A stretch of DNA of 64,000 bases from the NCBI GenBank assembly GCA_039881145.1, contig JAYKKI010000066.1:9249501-9313500 (forward strand). Direction: 5' to 3'. Both the position numbers and the translations under genes were made by a program. This document shows positions 27,338-39,200 of the stretch, in pieces (the first letter of the stretch is position 1; every line of letters starts with the position of its first letter). Origin of the DNA: Druceiella hillmani (lineage: Eukaryota > Arthropoda > Insecta > Lepidoptera > Hepialidae). The notes below the pieces were generated by a model. That model was not told where the DNA came from. It did not search any database and saw only the letters and a program-made list of their open reading frames with translations.

Positions 27338-27756
27338 CATTATTCATTGTTTTAATTTACATAGTTCTTTCCAATTAAACCTGTTACCTTTAACATTTTG
27401 TAATTTTGTTTCATTTAGCTTAAAAATTTGAACTTTAATGTTATTTAATAACTGAAAAGTCTGATAGAATTTTTCTAATCTTGGCAGATATCTAATATTG
27501 TGAGAAATATGTTTTAATCTTGGCAGGTATGTTAGCATTGTGGGAACTTTTGTTTGGTACACATAGTGGTTTTGTTAGTTTATCAAATGATATTTTACTG
27601 ATATTCCCATAAACTATCAGCATGATTATCGTCTCATTATTCATTAATCTTAGGAACTTCGTAAATTAAGTTTGTTTTGTTTTAAATATTATATAAATAC
27701 TCAACAACATACTTCATTTTAACTTAAAACATGCTTTGGTCATTACAGTAATAAAG

Positions 27757-27804
27757 TGAATAAGTATTTTGTATTATCCTTACAAAATACAAAATACTTA
27801 TTCA
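27757..27804. repeat. 19-bp perfect hairpin
   Basis: TGAATAAGTATTTTGTATT (27757-27775) and its exact complement (27786-27804) surround a 10-nt loop. Confidence 0.85.
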
Positions 27805-28038
27805 TTTTCTCGTTTGTTAATTTTTTTTCCAAATATGTATTCAATACTATTTTCCAAAGCATATTATCCCTCATAAAAATTTCATATATTTATGTAATTT
27901 TCTTAATTCCGCGTTGAGTTTACTTACATTTCTTTTGATTATTAATTATCAATCATTGACACAGCGTAGTATTTTTTAGTTGACAGTATTTGTTGACAGT
28001 AGTTGCTTGGTTATATTAATATCTGGTAATCTTTCATA

Positions 28039-28590
28039 ACTAAATGAAACTACGTGATGTAGTATTATTTCTACTTTCTTTAAGTTCTTTACCACGACCT
28101 AGGTTTCGTTGTATTACAACATCTTCAGGTGGGCTATTAGCAAAGATTAACTCTTAGGAACATCCAACAGCATATATAGTTTCAAACACAATAGCGGAAG
28201 CCGGGGTTGTGTGGGTTTTCCTACTGCTTATGTTAGTGAGTTTATTGTAGGAGAGCGGTGCAGGTTTTATTATATTTCCGAGAGTTATACTATATACCAA
28301 TATTTTAGTGAGGGTAATAACTTCAATTGTTGTTATTATATGAGGTTGTACAATGCAAATGTTCCGGTGTATGTAATAAAATTAAATGGAATTTATTCTC
28401 GGTAATATGTTTATATAAAAGCAAGGGCTACGTAAGTGTCTCTTTGCTAATAGCCCACCTAAAGATGTCGTAATACAACAAAATTTAGGTCGTGTTAAAG
28501 AACTTAAAGAAGTAGAAATAATACTACGTCACGTATTTTAATTTAATTGTGAATAATTAATTTCTACAAAATTAACGCCAAATATATTCA
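28039..28590 (+). mobile_element. Hammerhead foldback element, copy C, with internal core
   Basis: The left arm (28039-28148) and right arm plus tail (28441-28590) are the same inverted arms as in the other copies. Here about 292 bp of unique sequence (28149-28440) sits exactly where the other copies have their AGATCT centre. The left arm keeps a complete minus-strand hammerhead core. The right arm is decayed (CUAAAGA, and AAAA in place of GAAA). The core holds a 64-codon frame (28211-28405, +) with no recognisable domain. This copy may represent the longer parent form of which the others are internal deletions. Confidence 0.75.
28092..28132 (-). ncRNA. Hammerhead ribozyme, type I-like (copy C left arm)
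   Basis: Read on the minus strand: CCAC (stem I), CUGAAGA core, one unpaired U, stem II GUUGU-AAU-ACAAC, GAA, stem III ACC-UA-GGU, C17, then GUGG completing stem I. All core residues expected of a hammerhead are present (C3, U4, G5, A6, G8, A9, G12, A13, A14). N7 is A, which the family tolerates. Predicted self-cleavage is between 28096 and 28095. The extra U before stem II is the main departure. Short stem III is typical of Penelope-type hammerheads, which may work as dimers. Confidence 0.7.
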
Positions 28591-28764
28591 AAATCTATTT
28601 TAAATAAATTTAACCAATAAATTAAATCTCAATGTTATTTGAAAATTAATTCGAGGTTTTTTTTAAAAACTATTTTTAAAAATGAAGACTCGCCCTACCT
28701 TGTGAACTATTAATGCTGCAAAAAACAGTTTCTGTTAAACTTTTGAGAATTATTTATCTACTTA

Positions 28765-28930
28765 CTTTAATGTATCTAATTGACATATATAGCGGACTTA
28801 TGCTACGAAAGAGATCTCTTACATCCAACCATAATACCTGTCCAGCCCCGCTCGACGAGCAGCCGGGAATCGAATCAGGGAACCGCGACGCGCCGCGACG
28901 TCAAAGACTGAATGCTGTGTGAGGATTGCA
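28765..28930 (-). mobile_element. tRNA-type SINE copy 2
   Basis: On the minus strand this reads GTCTTTGACGTCG, then a GC-rich stretch, a pol III B-box-like GATTCGATTCCCGG, GGGGCTGGACAGG, TTATGGTTGG, and a TCAATTAGATACATTAA tail. It matches 541-735 in inverted orientation. The B box and shared tail suggest a tRNA-derived SINE. The 69-codon frame over it is incidental. Confidence 0.55.
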
Positions 28931-30893
28931 TGCCTGTTTGGATTCCTTATCTTTTACTTTCATGACAACTTTCTTAGGATGAGTAGTGCAATGGTTTTGT
29001 CCTGCATTGTTAGCAGATATTTCATAGGGTATTTAGGTTTTCGAGGTCAATGAAACCTATTCCATCTGGTTGTTCCGTCAGGTATGGTTACACCGCCATT
29101 GTTCCGTCGGGTTAGGGATATAGGAAAGTATAAATTGGTGTTGATAGGACTCAAAGTTAGGATATGGGTCCTCCACTTTTATAGGAGTTGAAATCAGAGT
29201 GAGCAGGGTCGCACACCTGAAGTAGATCTATCCGCTATCAGGGTCATAGGGTAGTACCAACTCGTTACCTGAATAGACCGTGCTATTTCAATGTCATATT
29301 TAAAAATTATGTCCAAATACATATAACATTTCATTCCATATATTTGAAAAGCTGAAACTATATCTACACTATTGATAAAATTGTAGGAGTGGAAACTCCG
29401 TACATGAAAAACATTTGAAAAAGAGTGATTGGTTGAGCATAAAGAATGAAAATAGAAGCCAGAGAATCTGCATAAAATCCTAAAGAATTTTTATCTTTCC
29501 TATTTATGTTAATTTGTTTAGCAATCACGTGCAATCTACTGGACCGATTGTGATGAAATTTGAGAGATAGGACATACGAGAGAAAAAAATTCAAAAAACA
29601 TATTTTATTCTGATTGGAAAAGACCGAAGAGTAAGTTACTAATCTACTTTGAAAAACAAATATTTAATTAGTAATTAAAATGTTATCGAAATATAAAATT
29701 GCTTAATTTATTGCTAATATATGAATCGTGTTATTATATTGCTATAACTAATTTCCCTATTTTTAACTTATATCAAAATTTAAGTTGTGATTCCATGCAT
29801 TTGACAAGCTAAAATAAAATTTAGATATGTGTGTAATTAATTTATAAAATAATGTTGTGAACATTGAATTTATGAAATTCTGAATTAAACAAATTACAAT
29901 AAATCTATTATTTAGACCGTTCAACTTACAACCGCAAGTTTAGACCATTCACTTACTTAAACTATGTATATTCTATCTCGATTGGATGTCGGAGTTAGCT
30001 GGCAACAAAGTGTTCTGTTCAAAATGAGCTGTCTGATCTGAGTCAAATCTAACCCCCTCCCTCACTTCGCCTCTAAATTATCTTACCAATACTTTTAGTT
30101 CAAACAATAATAAGTTTAATAAAATTAAGAATAAGTATTAAGTTTTACACTTAAGATATTAAAGAATAACAATCAAAAGGAAAGGGTTAATTAACTAAAA
30201 AAATTTAAATGAACCTCGAAGAGAAAGATAAACATATAATATGCGTTATTAAGAACCAAAAACACTATCATCATGAGTTACAAAATGTAGTTGAAGCACC
30301 GACATCATAAAGGCTGAATGAAAGTGAAAAGTAGAGTACTGTACCGGCAAGTAAGCGTTTAAATAACAATCATATTTCATGTCAAAATGGAATTGTATTT
30401 TATACGTCATCGAACGGCTAGTAGGTATTACTGAATATTTTTTTCATTAATATTGTTCCAAATCACTTGACCTATCTTTTCGAACTGCTTAAAAATCGAT
30501 TAACATTACACTGGTGTACGGTAATAAAGAATGAGATCAAATGATCGAATGTGATTGCTTAATATAACTTCACAAATTTGTCTTGGAGGCAATCAATCAA
30601 ATATATTAGAAACTTGAATAGCTTTAAGAAGTTAATTTTTTCAATGATAATTGAAACTTATAATATGCTATGTACAATGTGATTCTGTCCTTAGCTTAAA
30701 CGTACATTATTATTTCAAATGAAAGAAAAATAGTAGGAATACATCATAGTGTGTGCCTGCTTATTGATGTGAAGTCCTTTACGGTACATGTTAATTATTC
30801 AACATGAGACATCATTGTTAATAGCAGTGGCTAATTCACCTAAGATAATTTAATTAATAAAATTTTTTAATTATTGAGATATCACGATGTAAC
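28931..30893. other. Mixed-composition DNA, possible old repeats
   Basis: 28930-29290 is noticeably less AT-rich than its surroundings and contains repeated GTTCCGTC-type words (TTGTTCCGTCAGG at about 29076; TTGTTCCGTCGGG at about 29099). Around 29520-29575 is TGGACCGATTGTGATGAAAT, wording common in arthropod interspersed repeats. The family could not be named. From 29640 on nothing was recognised. Confidence 0.4.
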
Positions 30894-30905
30894 AATTGCT
30901 AAGTT

Positions 30906-31159
30906 TACAATTAAATGAAACTACGTGATGTAGTTTTATTTCTACTTTCTTTAATTTCATTACCACAACCTAGGTATCGTTGTATTACAACATCTTCAGG
31001 CAAAGATCTTTGCTAATATCCCACCTGAAGATGTTGTAACACAACGAAACCTAGGTCGTGGTAAAGAAATTAAAGAAAGTATAAATAATACTACATCGCG
31101 TAGTTTCATTTAATTGTAAATAATGAATTTCTACAAAATTAACGCCAAATATATTCAAT
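30906..31159 (+). mobile_element. Hammerhead foldback element, copy D (reference copy)
   Basis: A 254-bp element flanked by a 12-bp target-site duplication, AATTGCTAAGTT, at 30894-30905 and 31160-31171. It begins TACAATTAAATGAAAC, has two inverted arms meeting near AAAGATCTTT, and ends in the asymmetric tail TTAACGCCAAATATATTCAA. The right-arm hammerhead is complete. The left-arm motif is damaged (GAUA for GAAA, and a changed first stem I base). A 10-bp block is also missing from the left arm near the centre, where CAGG runs straight into CAAAG. Confidence 0.9.
31021..31061 (+). ncRNA. Hammerhead ribozyme, type I-like (copy D right arm)
   Basis: Stem I is CCAC (31021-31024) with GUGG (31058-31061). 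The core CUGAAGA is 31025-31031, followed by an unpaired U at 31032. Stem II is GUUGU (31033-31037) with ACAAC (31041-31045) and loop AAC. GAA is 31046-31048. Stem III is ACC (31049-31051), loop UA, GGU (31054-31056). C17 is 31057, so cleavage is predicted between 31057 and 31058. Every Watson-Crick pair listed is intact. The extra U and the very short stem III are the reasons for caution. Confidence 0.75.
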
Positions 31160-31171
31160 AATTGCTAAGTT

Positions 31172-32059
31172 GTTTAAGATTTGAAAGTAATGATTAATTT
31201 AGCTACTTTATGCGATTTGGAAAATTGCTTATACCGTACAGTGTTACCCGGTGCAGTTTGTATTTAGTGTTTCGTAAAAATTGAAAGAAAATCATGACTT
31301 ATAACTAGTTCATCGTCTGGTAAATTAAAGTTAAATGCATTCACAATTACGCTATTAAACGATCATCGGCGCGTTTTATGTAACCCAATTTATTCGCTCC
31401 GCCCATTTGTTATGGAAATGTAGTTGCAAACGTCTTTTCTTCTCAAGAAAGGGAAAATAATAATGTGCTATGAATACCGATTACCCGTATTTTATGTCCA
31501 TTGAATAAAATTTACTGTAATATTATTCAACAATGCTCTGACGAAAATAATACTTGAAATAAATTGGAACTTTGTATAAAAGAAAGAAAATATGAGGTGA
31601 ATAATAAGAGTACACTTCCTAGAAGTTCATGTTTATGATCGTGTTTTATTAAATAATATATTTTTTTTCATATAATAACGTCATTTTTGCAAATTGAGTA
31701 TAAAACTTATTGAAATTGGGTAAACAAATAAATCCTCGGAAGTTGATTAATGTAACATCAAAACCCGAAATAAAAATCCCCGAAAATTTAATTAGCAACG
31801 GTACAGTACGACAAGAACGCCTAAATTATTACAAAAAAATACATTGTTTAAAACATATTTGCTAAATTTCAATATTATAAAACGATGGATAGAAAGCGCA
31901 TGAAATGGAAGAGTAATTAGGAAATAAAACGCACCAATCTGTAGCCACAAGTATGTTCCTGAAATTTGCTGGTTTAACAATTATGATTTATATTGAATTT
32001 TAAGTCATTTAACATTTATTTTAATAAGCTGGTTGGTCATAAAGCTATTCATTCAGAAA

Positions 32060-32062
<3 letters not shown>
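31172..32062. other. AT-rich DNA, nothing recognised
   Basis: No feature supported. Confidence 0.5.
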
Positions 32063-32125
<63 letters not shown>

Positions 32126-32126
32126 A
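32063..32126. repeat. (TA)n microsatellite
   Basis: About 64 bp of TA with one C interruption. Confidence 0.97.
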
Positions 32127-32659
32127 AAAGTGCATACAAAAATATTTTTAGGTTCATACAATTCGTTTCGTCTATTTGCCCGTATGTATGTCACAGCACT
32201 ATGTTACTTTTGAGTTTTGGATATGATTACTGTTATACATTCTGAAAGGAATTGACAGTACTTATTTTTTATGTGTCTCTTCCCATATCAAACTTCATTA
32301 TTTTTTTCGAGTGTACACACGCTTATTTCGATGTTTCCTTCGCGAGGTTTAAGTCTCCAAAATGTTAAGAAGTGTGTCACACCCACGCCACTTTTAACCG
32401 TTTAATTGTGCATGTAAAAAATAATCAAGATAACAGTTTTTAATAAATATAATGAAAAATTATTTTGGCCAATTTATATTCATAAGCTAAGCGTCAGTAT
32501 GATTCGCGCAACTTTTACGCATCTCAATTGAAGCGAAAATAACTGAATAGTCATAAGACAGCACTAATACCTATTTTTTAATGCAATAAACATTTAATGA
32601 CAAAATACAACTAAGTAGGGGTGACATAAATTTATTGCGAAGGCCTCAAACACTAATAA

Positions 32660-33290
32660 TCTGTATATTAATACGTGAAGAAAAAATGTTGTACCTCCTT
32701 TTTAAGCATATTGTACGCACAAAAGAGTGTGAAATTTGGCATAGTTAAAGTTTAAATGGAAAAGGAATGCACAAAGCTAAAATGTAAATATGACATATGT
32801 TACAAATACATTAAATGATGTATATATTAATACGTGAAAGAAAAATGTTGTACCTCCTTTTTAAGCATATTGTACGCACAAAGGAGTGTGAGATTTGCCA
32901 TAGTTAAAGTTTATAGGGAGAAAGATTGCGCAAAGCTAAAATTTAAATAAGACATATGTTACAAATACGTATATTAATACGTGAAGGAAAAATTTTGTAT
33001 CTCTTTTTAAGCATATTGTATGCACCAAGGAATGTATGATTTGGCGTAGGTTTATATGAAAAAGGAGTATGCAAAGCTAAAATTTAAATAAGACATATGT
33101 TACAAATACATTAAATTATGTATATATCAATACGTGAAAGAAAAATTTTGTATCTCCTTTTTAAGCATATTGCACGCACAAAGGAGTGTGAGATTTGGCG
33201 TAGAGAAAGTTTTTCTGGAAAAAGAATGCAGAAAGCTAACATTTATATATAATATGTGTTACAAATACATGAAATTATATATTACAAATA
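32660..33290. repeat. Four-unit minisatellite, ~150-bp period
   Basis: Four diverged tandem copies, anchored by AATACGTGA at 32670, 32829, 32976 and 33129 (spacings 159, 147 and 153). Other shared words are TTTTTAAGCATATTG, GACATATGTTACAAATAC and GCAAAGCTAAAAT. The 68-codon frame at 33134-33340 falls mainly in the last unit and is not considered a gene. Confidence 0.93.
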
Positions 33291-33961
33291 AATTGAAAGT
33301 TTCGTCTTTTATTTTTATATTATCAGTGTCAAACATATAATATTCTGTGGTCAAACAGTCGAACAGTGGAACAGAGTAGAAAGCTTACTTAATATAGACA
33401 TGTTGCAAAACGAAAAATCGTTAATCTTGTTTAAAATACATCCATTGCGAAAAAAAAAATTGAAATAAATGATTCCCGTCTTCAACTGAAAAATACTTTG
33501 TCGATATTTATGTAATCGACATCGAGTATGTTCATGTTTTTCAGTGCTTTCTCATTTCACACATAAGCATAACCGCACGTAAATATGCACAACAGTAGCA
33601 ACAAAATTTAAATCGTGTATATACAGGGTTTTGGGAGTTCGATGTTAAGTTGGAAGAAGCTGATACTTAGACCATATAAAACATTTTCATGTCTTAGTCG
33701 AAACTGAATGGTTTTTTTTGCTAGTTTAAAGCGTTTTTTTTAAATTGAAATTCAATGAAATTTAATGAATAATAGGGTCCCAAAAGAAGCTGGTATATCA
33801 ATATTCATTTAAATCGTCTAATATGTAATCCATCTAATAAAATATATTTTAAGCAACTGTGTAATCAGAAAAAAATATAAGGAACATTTAAAATTCACGA
33901 AAGTTTTTTTAAAATTCGGGATAACTCTTTCAAATAGGGCATTTAAAAAAATATATAATAT
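33291..33961. other. AT-rich DNA, nothing recognised
   Basis: No feature supported. Confidence 0.45.
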
Positions 33962-34070
33962 AACTTTCTTTAATTTATTTACCACGACCTAGGTTTCGTT
34001 GAATATATTTGGCGTGAATTTTGTAGAAATTCATTATTCATTATGAATAATGAATTTCTACAAAATTAAC
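33962..34070. mobile_element. Hammerhead foldback element, copy E (rearranged fragment)
   Basis: It begins with an arm piece (TTTCTTTAATTTATTTACCA, ACCTAGGTTTCG) that contains only the stem III/cleavage half of the ribozyme. It then switches directly to the tail (GAATATATTTGGCGTGAATT) and the tail's own inverted copy (GAATAATGAATTTCTACAAA). The result is a palindrome of the tail, centred near 34041, a junction not seen in the other copies. This suggests template switching during replication or integration. Confidence 0.75.
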
Positions 34071-34930
34071 TTTTTAGTCGTTTAAATTACTTTAAAGTCC
34101 TTCTTCTAAGTCATCAATCACGCATATATCTTTCCTATTCTTAGAATTAAGGTCCCAAACAAAACACTGGGCAATCGCCGTCATGAGCTGAACAAATTAG
34201 CCGATCTGCAACCACGCCGATATTCTTACAATTAGGGTGCACAAACTGAATTAAGGGAGATAAATTCTAATTTAAATTTCATACATATGTGTGGTTTATA
34301 GCCATTTCTTTTAAAGTATCACTCTAGAAGTCATCTCGCCCATTCTTAGAATTAGGGTGGCCAAACAAAACATCTAATGAATAGTGTGGCAGCGCTGGTC
34401 GCCCTCCGGTCGAACCCGTCGGAGCAGCGGAATATTTAAATGAGTAATAACTGCCCTTGGAACTAGACGTCTTTTACTACTTGCGTATTGAGTTAATAAT
34501 TAACAAACCGTGTCAAGTGTAACTTGACAACCCAACTCTAGCTTTGTGCTCTTTCGCGTATTGATTTTGCTTATTTTGAACCATGTCATTGTGAAAATGA
34601 CTTCTTTTTCACTGATTGCTTACTGGGACACTATTAGCAATTAACTGAAAAATTTCAGTTTAAAAAAAATTTAATTCATAAATAGAATTCATTCAAAAAA
34701 TAGAATTCATTTTTTTTTAAATTGAAAAATTTCAGTTTAAAAAAAAATGAATTCTAATTAGCAATAAGAATTCAGTGCATTATCTATGAATAAAAAATCA
34801 AAAATTTACTTTAAAAAGGTCGATGATAAGTTTTTCATAAAAACGTTTTCAATCAGGGTCTGTTTTTGTCCATAGAACCCAAATTGTATTAGTAAGAGTC
34901 ACTGACGATAGCGCTTAACCACGGAAGAGG
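34071..34930. repeat. Degenerate repeat units and a GC-rich spot
   Basis: Three diverged matches to CTTAGAATTAGGGTGGCCAA occur at about 34139, 34229 and 34344. The first and third share upstream sequence as well (TTTAAAGT...AAGTCATC). A short GC-rich patch at 34385-34430 contains CAGCGCTGG and GGTCGAACCCGTCGG. The family and function were not recognised. Confidence 0.4.
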
Positions 34931-35950
34931 AATACTCGCGATACAATCCGCATTCTTCTCGATATTAGAAATGTAATTAACTCTGTCCATTTTAATATCG
35001 TGCTCGTCGGATTAAATTCCTTGCAAGTTTCAAATTCAGCGATAAACTAGTTCAAATCTTATCTACTTGATCGCAGATATTAGATCAAAACGTCTGCTAT
35101 TTATTCCGTGAACATTTATTCAGTGAGTATTGATTTTTATGACGGGGAGCCTTAGTTTTTCACAAAGCGGAGTACCCTACTGTTTTCCGTAGCCTTTAAT
35201 ATTGTTACGAGAAGACGTAGGAATAATTAATACATATACGCAGATGATTGGAAAATTTATATACATCCAGGCTTCTATTCAATCTTAACTGCTTTTAATG
35301 ATATGAATAAAAAGATATGATGCTCAGACAGTCAACTTAAAAAATAAGGCTGCTAAATAATCCTACCAAGTCTCGTGAATCACTGTCCTCGCCAAAAATT
35401 ATTTTCTAAGTTTTGGAATTGGGCTTACTACAGGTGTTACTAATTGTTATTATCATTACTTTTTCTCCAACTGTTAAAAACCTAGCTCCATCTATCGATA
35501 AAAATCCCCTTTAACAATCCCAGAGCAACAACGTCAGTCATGATATCTTCAGGACTACTTCACTCTTTAAATCAACTGTAAAGCATTCTTCAATTTAAAA
35601 CTGAAATTAATATTTGCCGAATACTTTTATTTCCACTGCTTGACTATGTAGTCGTATCTTACCTACGTTTGTGTGAAAATTGCTTAAGTTAGTTTGATCG
35701 TCTTTAAAATGTACGAATTACTCTATATTTTTGTCTTCGCAAAATATGATCACATTTCCATCAACAGGTCTCGCTTCAAATGGTTGACGATTTGGACCGA
35801 CCGGCTTTATATATTCTCTCACTTTTTTTGGAGTTTTAAACATTCCCAGAAGTTCTTTATATCACCCATCAAAATTCACCACCTTAGCTGCCCTTGGGTT
35901 TTGTTCTTAAAATATATTTATACTCCTCTTTCCCAATTATCATGATATCT
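34930..35950 (+). mobile_element. LINE relic: RT core and C-terminal region
   Basis: A decayed non-LTR reverse transcriptase. At about 35168-35178 an SGVP-like motif corresponds to the 'SGVPQGS' block. At 35237-35248 an intact YADD catalytic box lies within YADDWKIY, followed by a decayed thumb region. From 35600, frames resemble the conserved C-terminal region of jockey/CR1-like elements, with KYDHISINRSRFKWLTI (within the 35694-35945 open frame) matching the family's 'KYDHVS.FR.KL.WLPI'. Stops and frameshifts separate the blocks, so it is dead. The last frame is the best preserved and could be mistaken for a small gene. Confidence 0.7.
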
Positions 35951-36122
35951 TCTCTAGAAGATAATTAAAAATATATGCTACAAACTTACGGGATTGATAA
36001 CACTTCTTGATAATTTCTTGAAATGTCTAATTTTATTTTCCATAATCTATTGGCTTCCTCCACCCCATATTATTTGTAAGTATAATATATATGACTTTGT
36101 GCTTAAATGTATTGATGTTTTT

Positions 36123-36126
<4 letters not shown>

Positions 36127-36174
<48 letters not shown>

Positions 36175-36187
36175 CATATATATATAT

Positions 36188-36237
<50 letters not shown>
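36127..36237. repeat. (TA)n microsatellite
   Basis: About 110 bp of TA with TTTATACATA and TACATATACA interruptions. Three overlapping plus-strand frames crossing it are artefacts. Confidence 0.97.
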
Positions 36238-39200
36238 CAGGGAAGTTTTAGGGAAATACAGAGAGCATTTCATTCAGATTTGTCAAAATTGTATGGTCTT
36301 AGGAAGGTTTTACGAAGCGAACAATATAACGTTTGTATACAATCATGCGACTTCATTTAGCATTTAATTTAAAGAAAAAGAAATTATTTAATTTATTTGA
36401 TAATTATGTAAACAAAACGTGCTTTTAACGGTTATTGAACTCCTACAATTCTAAACTAGTATCTTGCCTACAACTCGCATACTATTTGTATGTTTTACAT
36501 AAATATGTTTTTTCTTAAAAACAAAGAAAAAATATTACTAATTAATTTATTATACGATTAGCTGATCATGGATAGTTTATTGCCTGCTATACTATATCTT
36601 AAACTCATACAATTTTAACTCAAAAAGCTCATAGTTACTAAGGAAAATATTTTAATGTCAACTTCATTACAACCAAATTTTTGAGAAGTAACCCCTTCTT
36701 AAATAATGTAAAGGAAATCTAAAATTATATAGTCATCTTTTTCCGTACTATAAACATAGATATTATAAAGTGCAGCCATATAATTCTTTCACTTAATTAA
36801 TTAGCCTTTTGAGGCAAGAGAAATGTAAAGAACAACGGGAGCACCAAGTGAAAGGCGAAGATAAGATATTTTTAAGCTAAGATAATATATTAACAGTTTA
36901 ATATCATTTAAAATATTCTAAAACGATTCTATTTTCAGTACCATTTTATATGTACTTCAATAAACATTTACGGTTTGAGCCTACCTATTAGCTAAGACGT
37001 CCATTAAGCCTAACGAACTTTTATAAACTGTTTTTAAAAATTTGTATTCATAATACAAGTGTGCAAATTTTAACTTTTATTTTCCCTGTTATGATTTGAT
37101 AGCTGACTTTAGGGTATTTTCATGCGCTGATTACGAATATGTACTTAGATTTTCTCCATCGACTGAGGACAGTTTTTTCGTAAAAGTTAAAAACTTATAT
37201 GACAATAAAAAACAATTACATGACGTTAAAATATTATAAATAGACTTAAATGACCTTAACAAATAAATTAGAAATATTAAATACTTTTGGGGTATTTTTT
37301 TCACCGAAGCTCTGATTTTGGATATTCACTTAAAAGTCCAACTTGGATCATCTTACTTTTTCATTTGTTCTGACTTTTTATTAAATGAAAAACTGACAAC
37401 ATCTATTTATATATCTACAAATCACATATTATTTAAGTTCTAGGTTCCACGATTTTAGCTCCGTTAGATGTAATTAATCTCAAACGTTTCCAATATAGTA
37501 TATCAGTATAGCAGTCAATTAAAACATATTTAAATGATTTTTCAACATGAAACGATTGAAGCTTTGGATGTTATTGAATTAAACCAAATTGTGCATTTGA
37601 ATAACTTTAAAAAAAAAATTATCAAGTATTTTGTCAATTAAGTCGCTAGAAGTTCCAAATTAAATCGCAGTCCCTAATATTTTTCTAATAAATACCTCTA
37701 CGATATCTTATATCTATAATTCAATATTGACCAAAAAAATCAAAATTACTGCTGTTCAAACCGCTAGCAACAAATCGTTAAATTGGTTAAAATAAAATAC
37801 AATAATAGTACACCGGCAAACAGAGATTGTGAATATTTCCGAGATAGTGAATAACATTATTTTCAATATAATTTGATATTCAGAATATATATTCAGAATA
37901 ATTCTATTGCTAAATAATTTATATCTAAAAAAACTTGATATAAAAGATATTTTACACATTTTATTATATTCCCCTGCACAAAAATCAAAACACGTTAATT
38001 AATTTTCAATTTATATACGTACGTAACGCATTTAATGCATTAGTAATATAATAGCACTTAGATTTTCTCTTCTCGAAAGTCTGAGAAAATTGATGTTCAT
38101 TAACAGGAATTAATTGCACATTTGTGTAGGAATTCATTAACAAGAAATTATTAATAATATTCAAGAATTGCTGAAACTTCCTCCATCTCTTACTCGATGA
38201 AGTAAATTTGCTGAAACTTGTTTAAGTGGAGTGGTTCCGCCCTTTCGATGTTACGAAGATTTAATTAAATTGACGGAACGTGATTTAAATTTAAAGGGTG
38301 TTAGAAATATTGTGGTTTCATTTTGCGGAATTCCATACTATTGTATAATAAATTTTACAACAAAGTTTATGCGTTTGCTCCTTATTATAATGACAGTGTG
38401 CGAAATGAGGAAAGCTAATAAATATTTCGATTAAGTCCTAAATTTTATCAAATTCAAATAGTACATAACGAAATTTACTTAATATTACTTGCTAATGTTC
38501 AACATATTTTTGTCAAAACGAATCTCATCAATTTAAATTAAAATATTATTGCGTTCATTTGAAAACATTGGAGGCTACATTTCGCATTAATTTTAATTAA
38601 TTTTGAATGAAAGGATATGAATTGGTGAAATAATTATTACGAGCGTATTGTGAAAACGAATGTCATACAATCGTTTCTAAAATTATCATGTTTAATTTAA
38701 TATTGAATTGTTCAAAACATTACTATTGCGTGTGTGTATGTGTGTGTTATTGTTGTGTGCAGTATTAATAAATTAAATTAAAAGTTTCTATCGAGAAAAA
38801 CACGCTTTGTGAATTGAATTTATGGAATGAGGTTATATAAAATATTTGTCTAAATTTATATGATATTATTGGAACATTGAAGAATACTAGGTAAGTTAGG
38901 TTGAAAGACTTTATTTACGCGGAATTAAAGTATATTACGAACCTAAACCTGTACTTGTTTCATTTTTCTCTTTGATGATAATATTTATTTCTGACACATG
39001 GAACTTCAATCTATCCACTGGAAAGTTCAGTGAAAGATAATAAAATCAAAAAATATTTTTATCATTTCCATTCTCAATGAGACGCTTAGCAACAATAAGA
39101 CAAATAACTGTTGTTATTAATAGTTTTTATTAATCTTTTTAAATTCAGTCCTATTGCATAGGCCTCGATTTAAACGGAAATGGTTAAAGAAAATTATTGG

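Noticed and set aside
35694..35945. 83-codon plus-strand frame as a small gene
   Set aside because: It contains the conserved KYDHIS..R..FKWL block of LINE C-terminal regions and lies in order after an RT relic.
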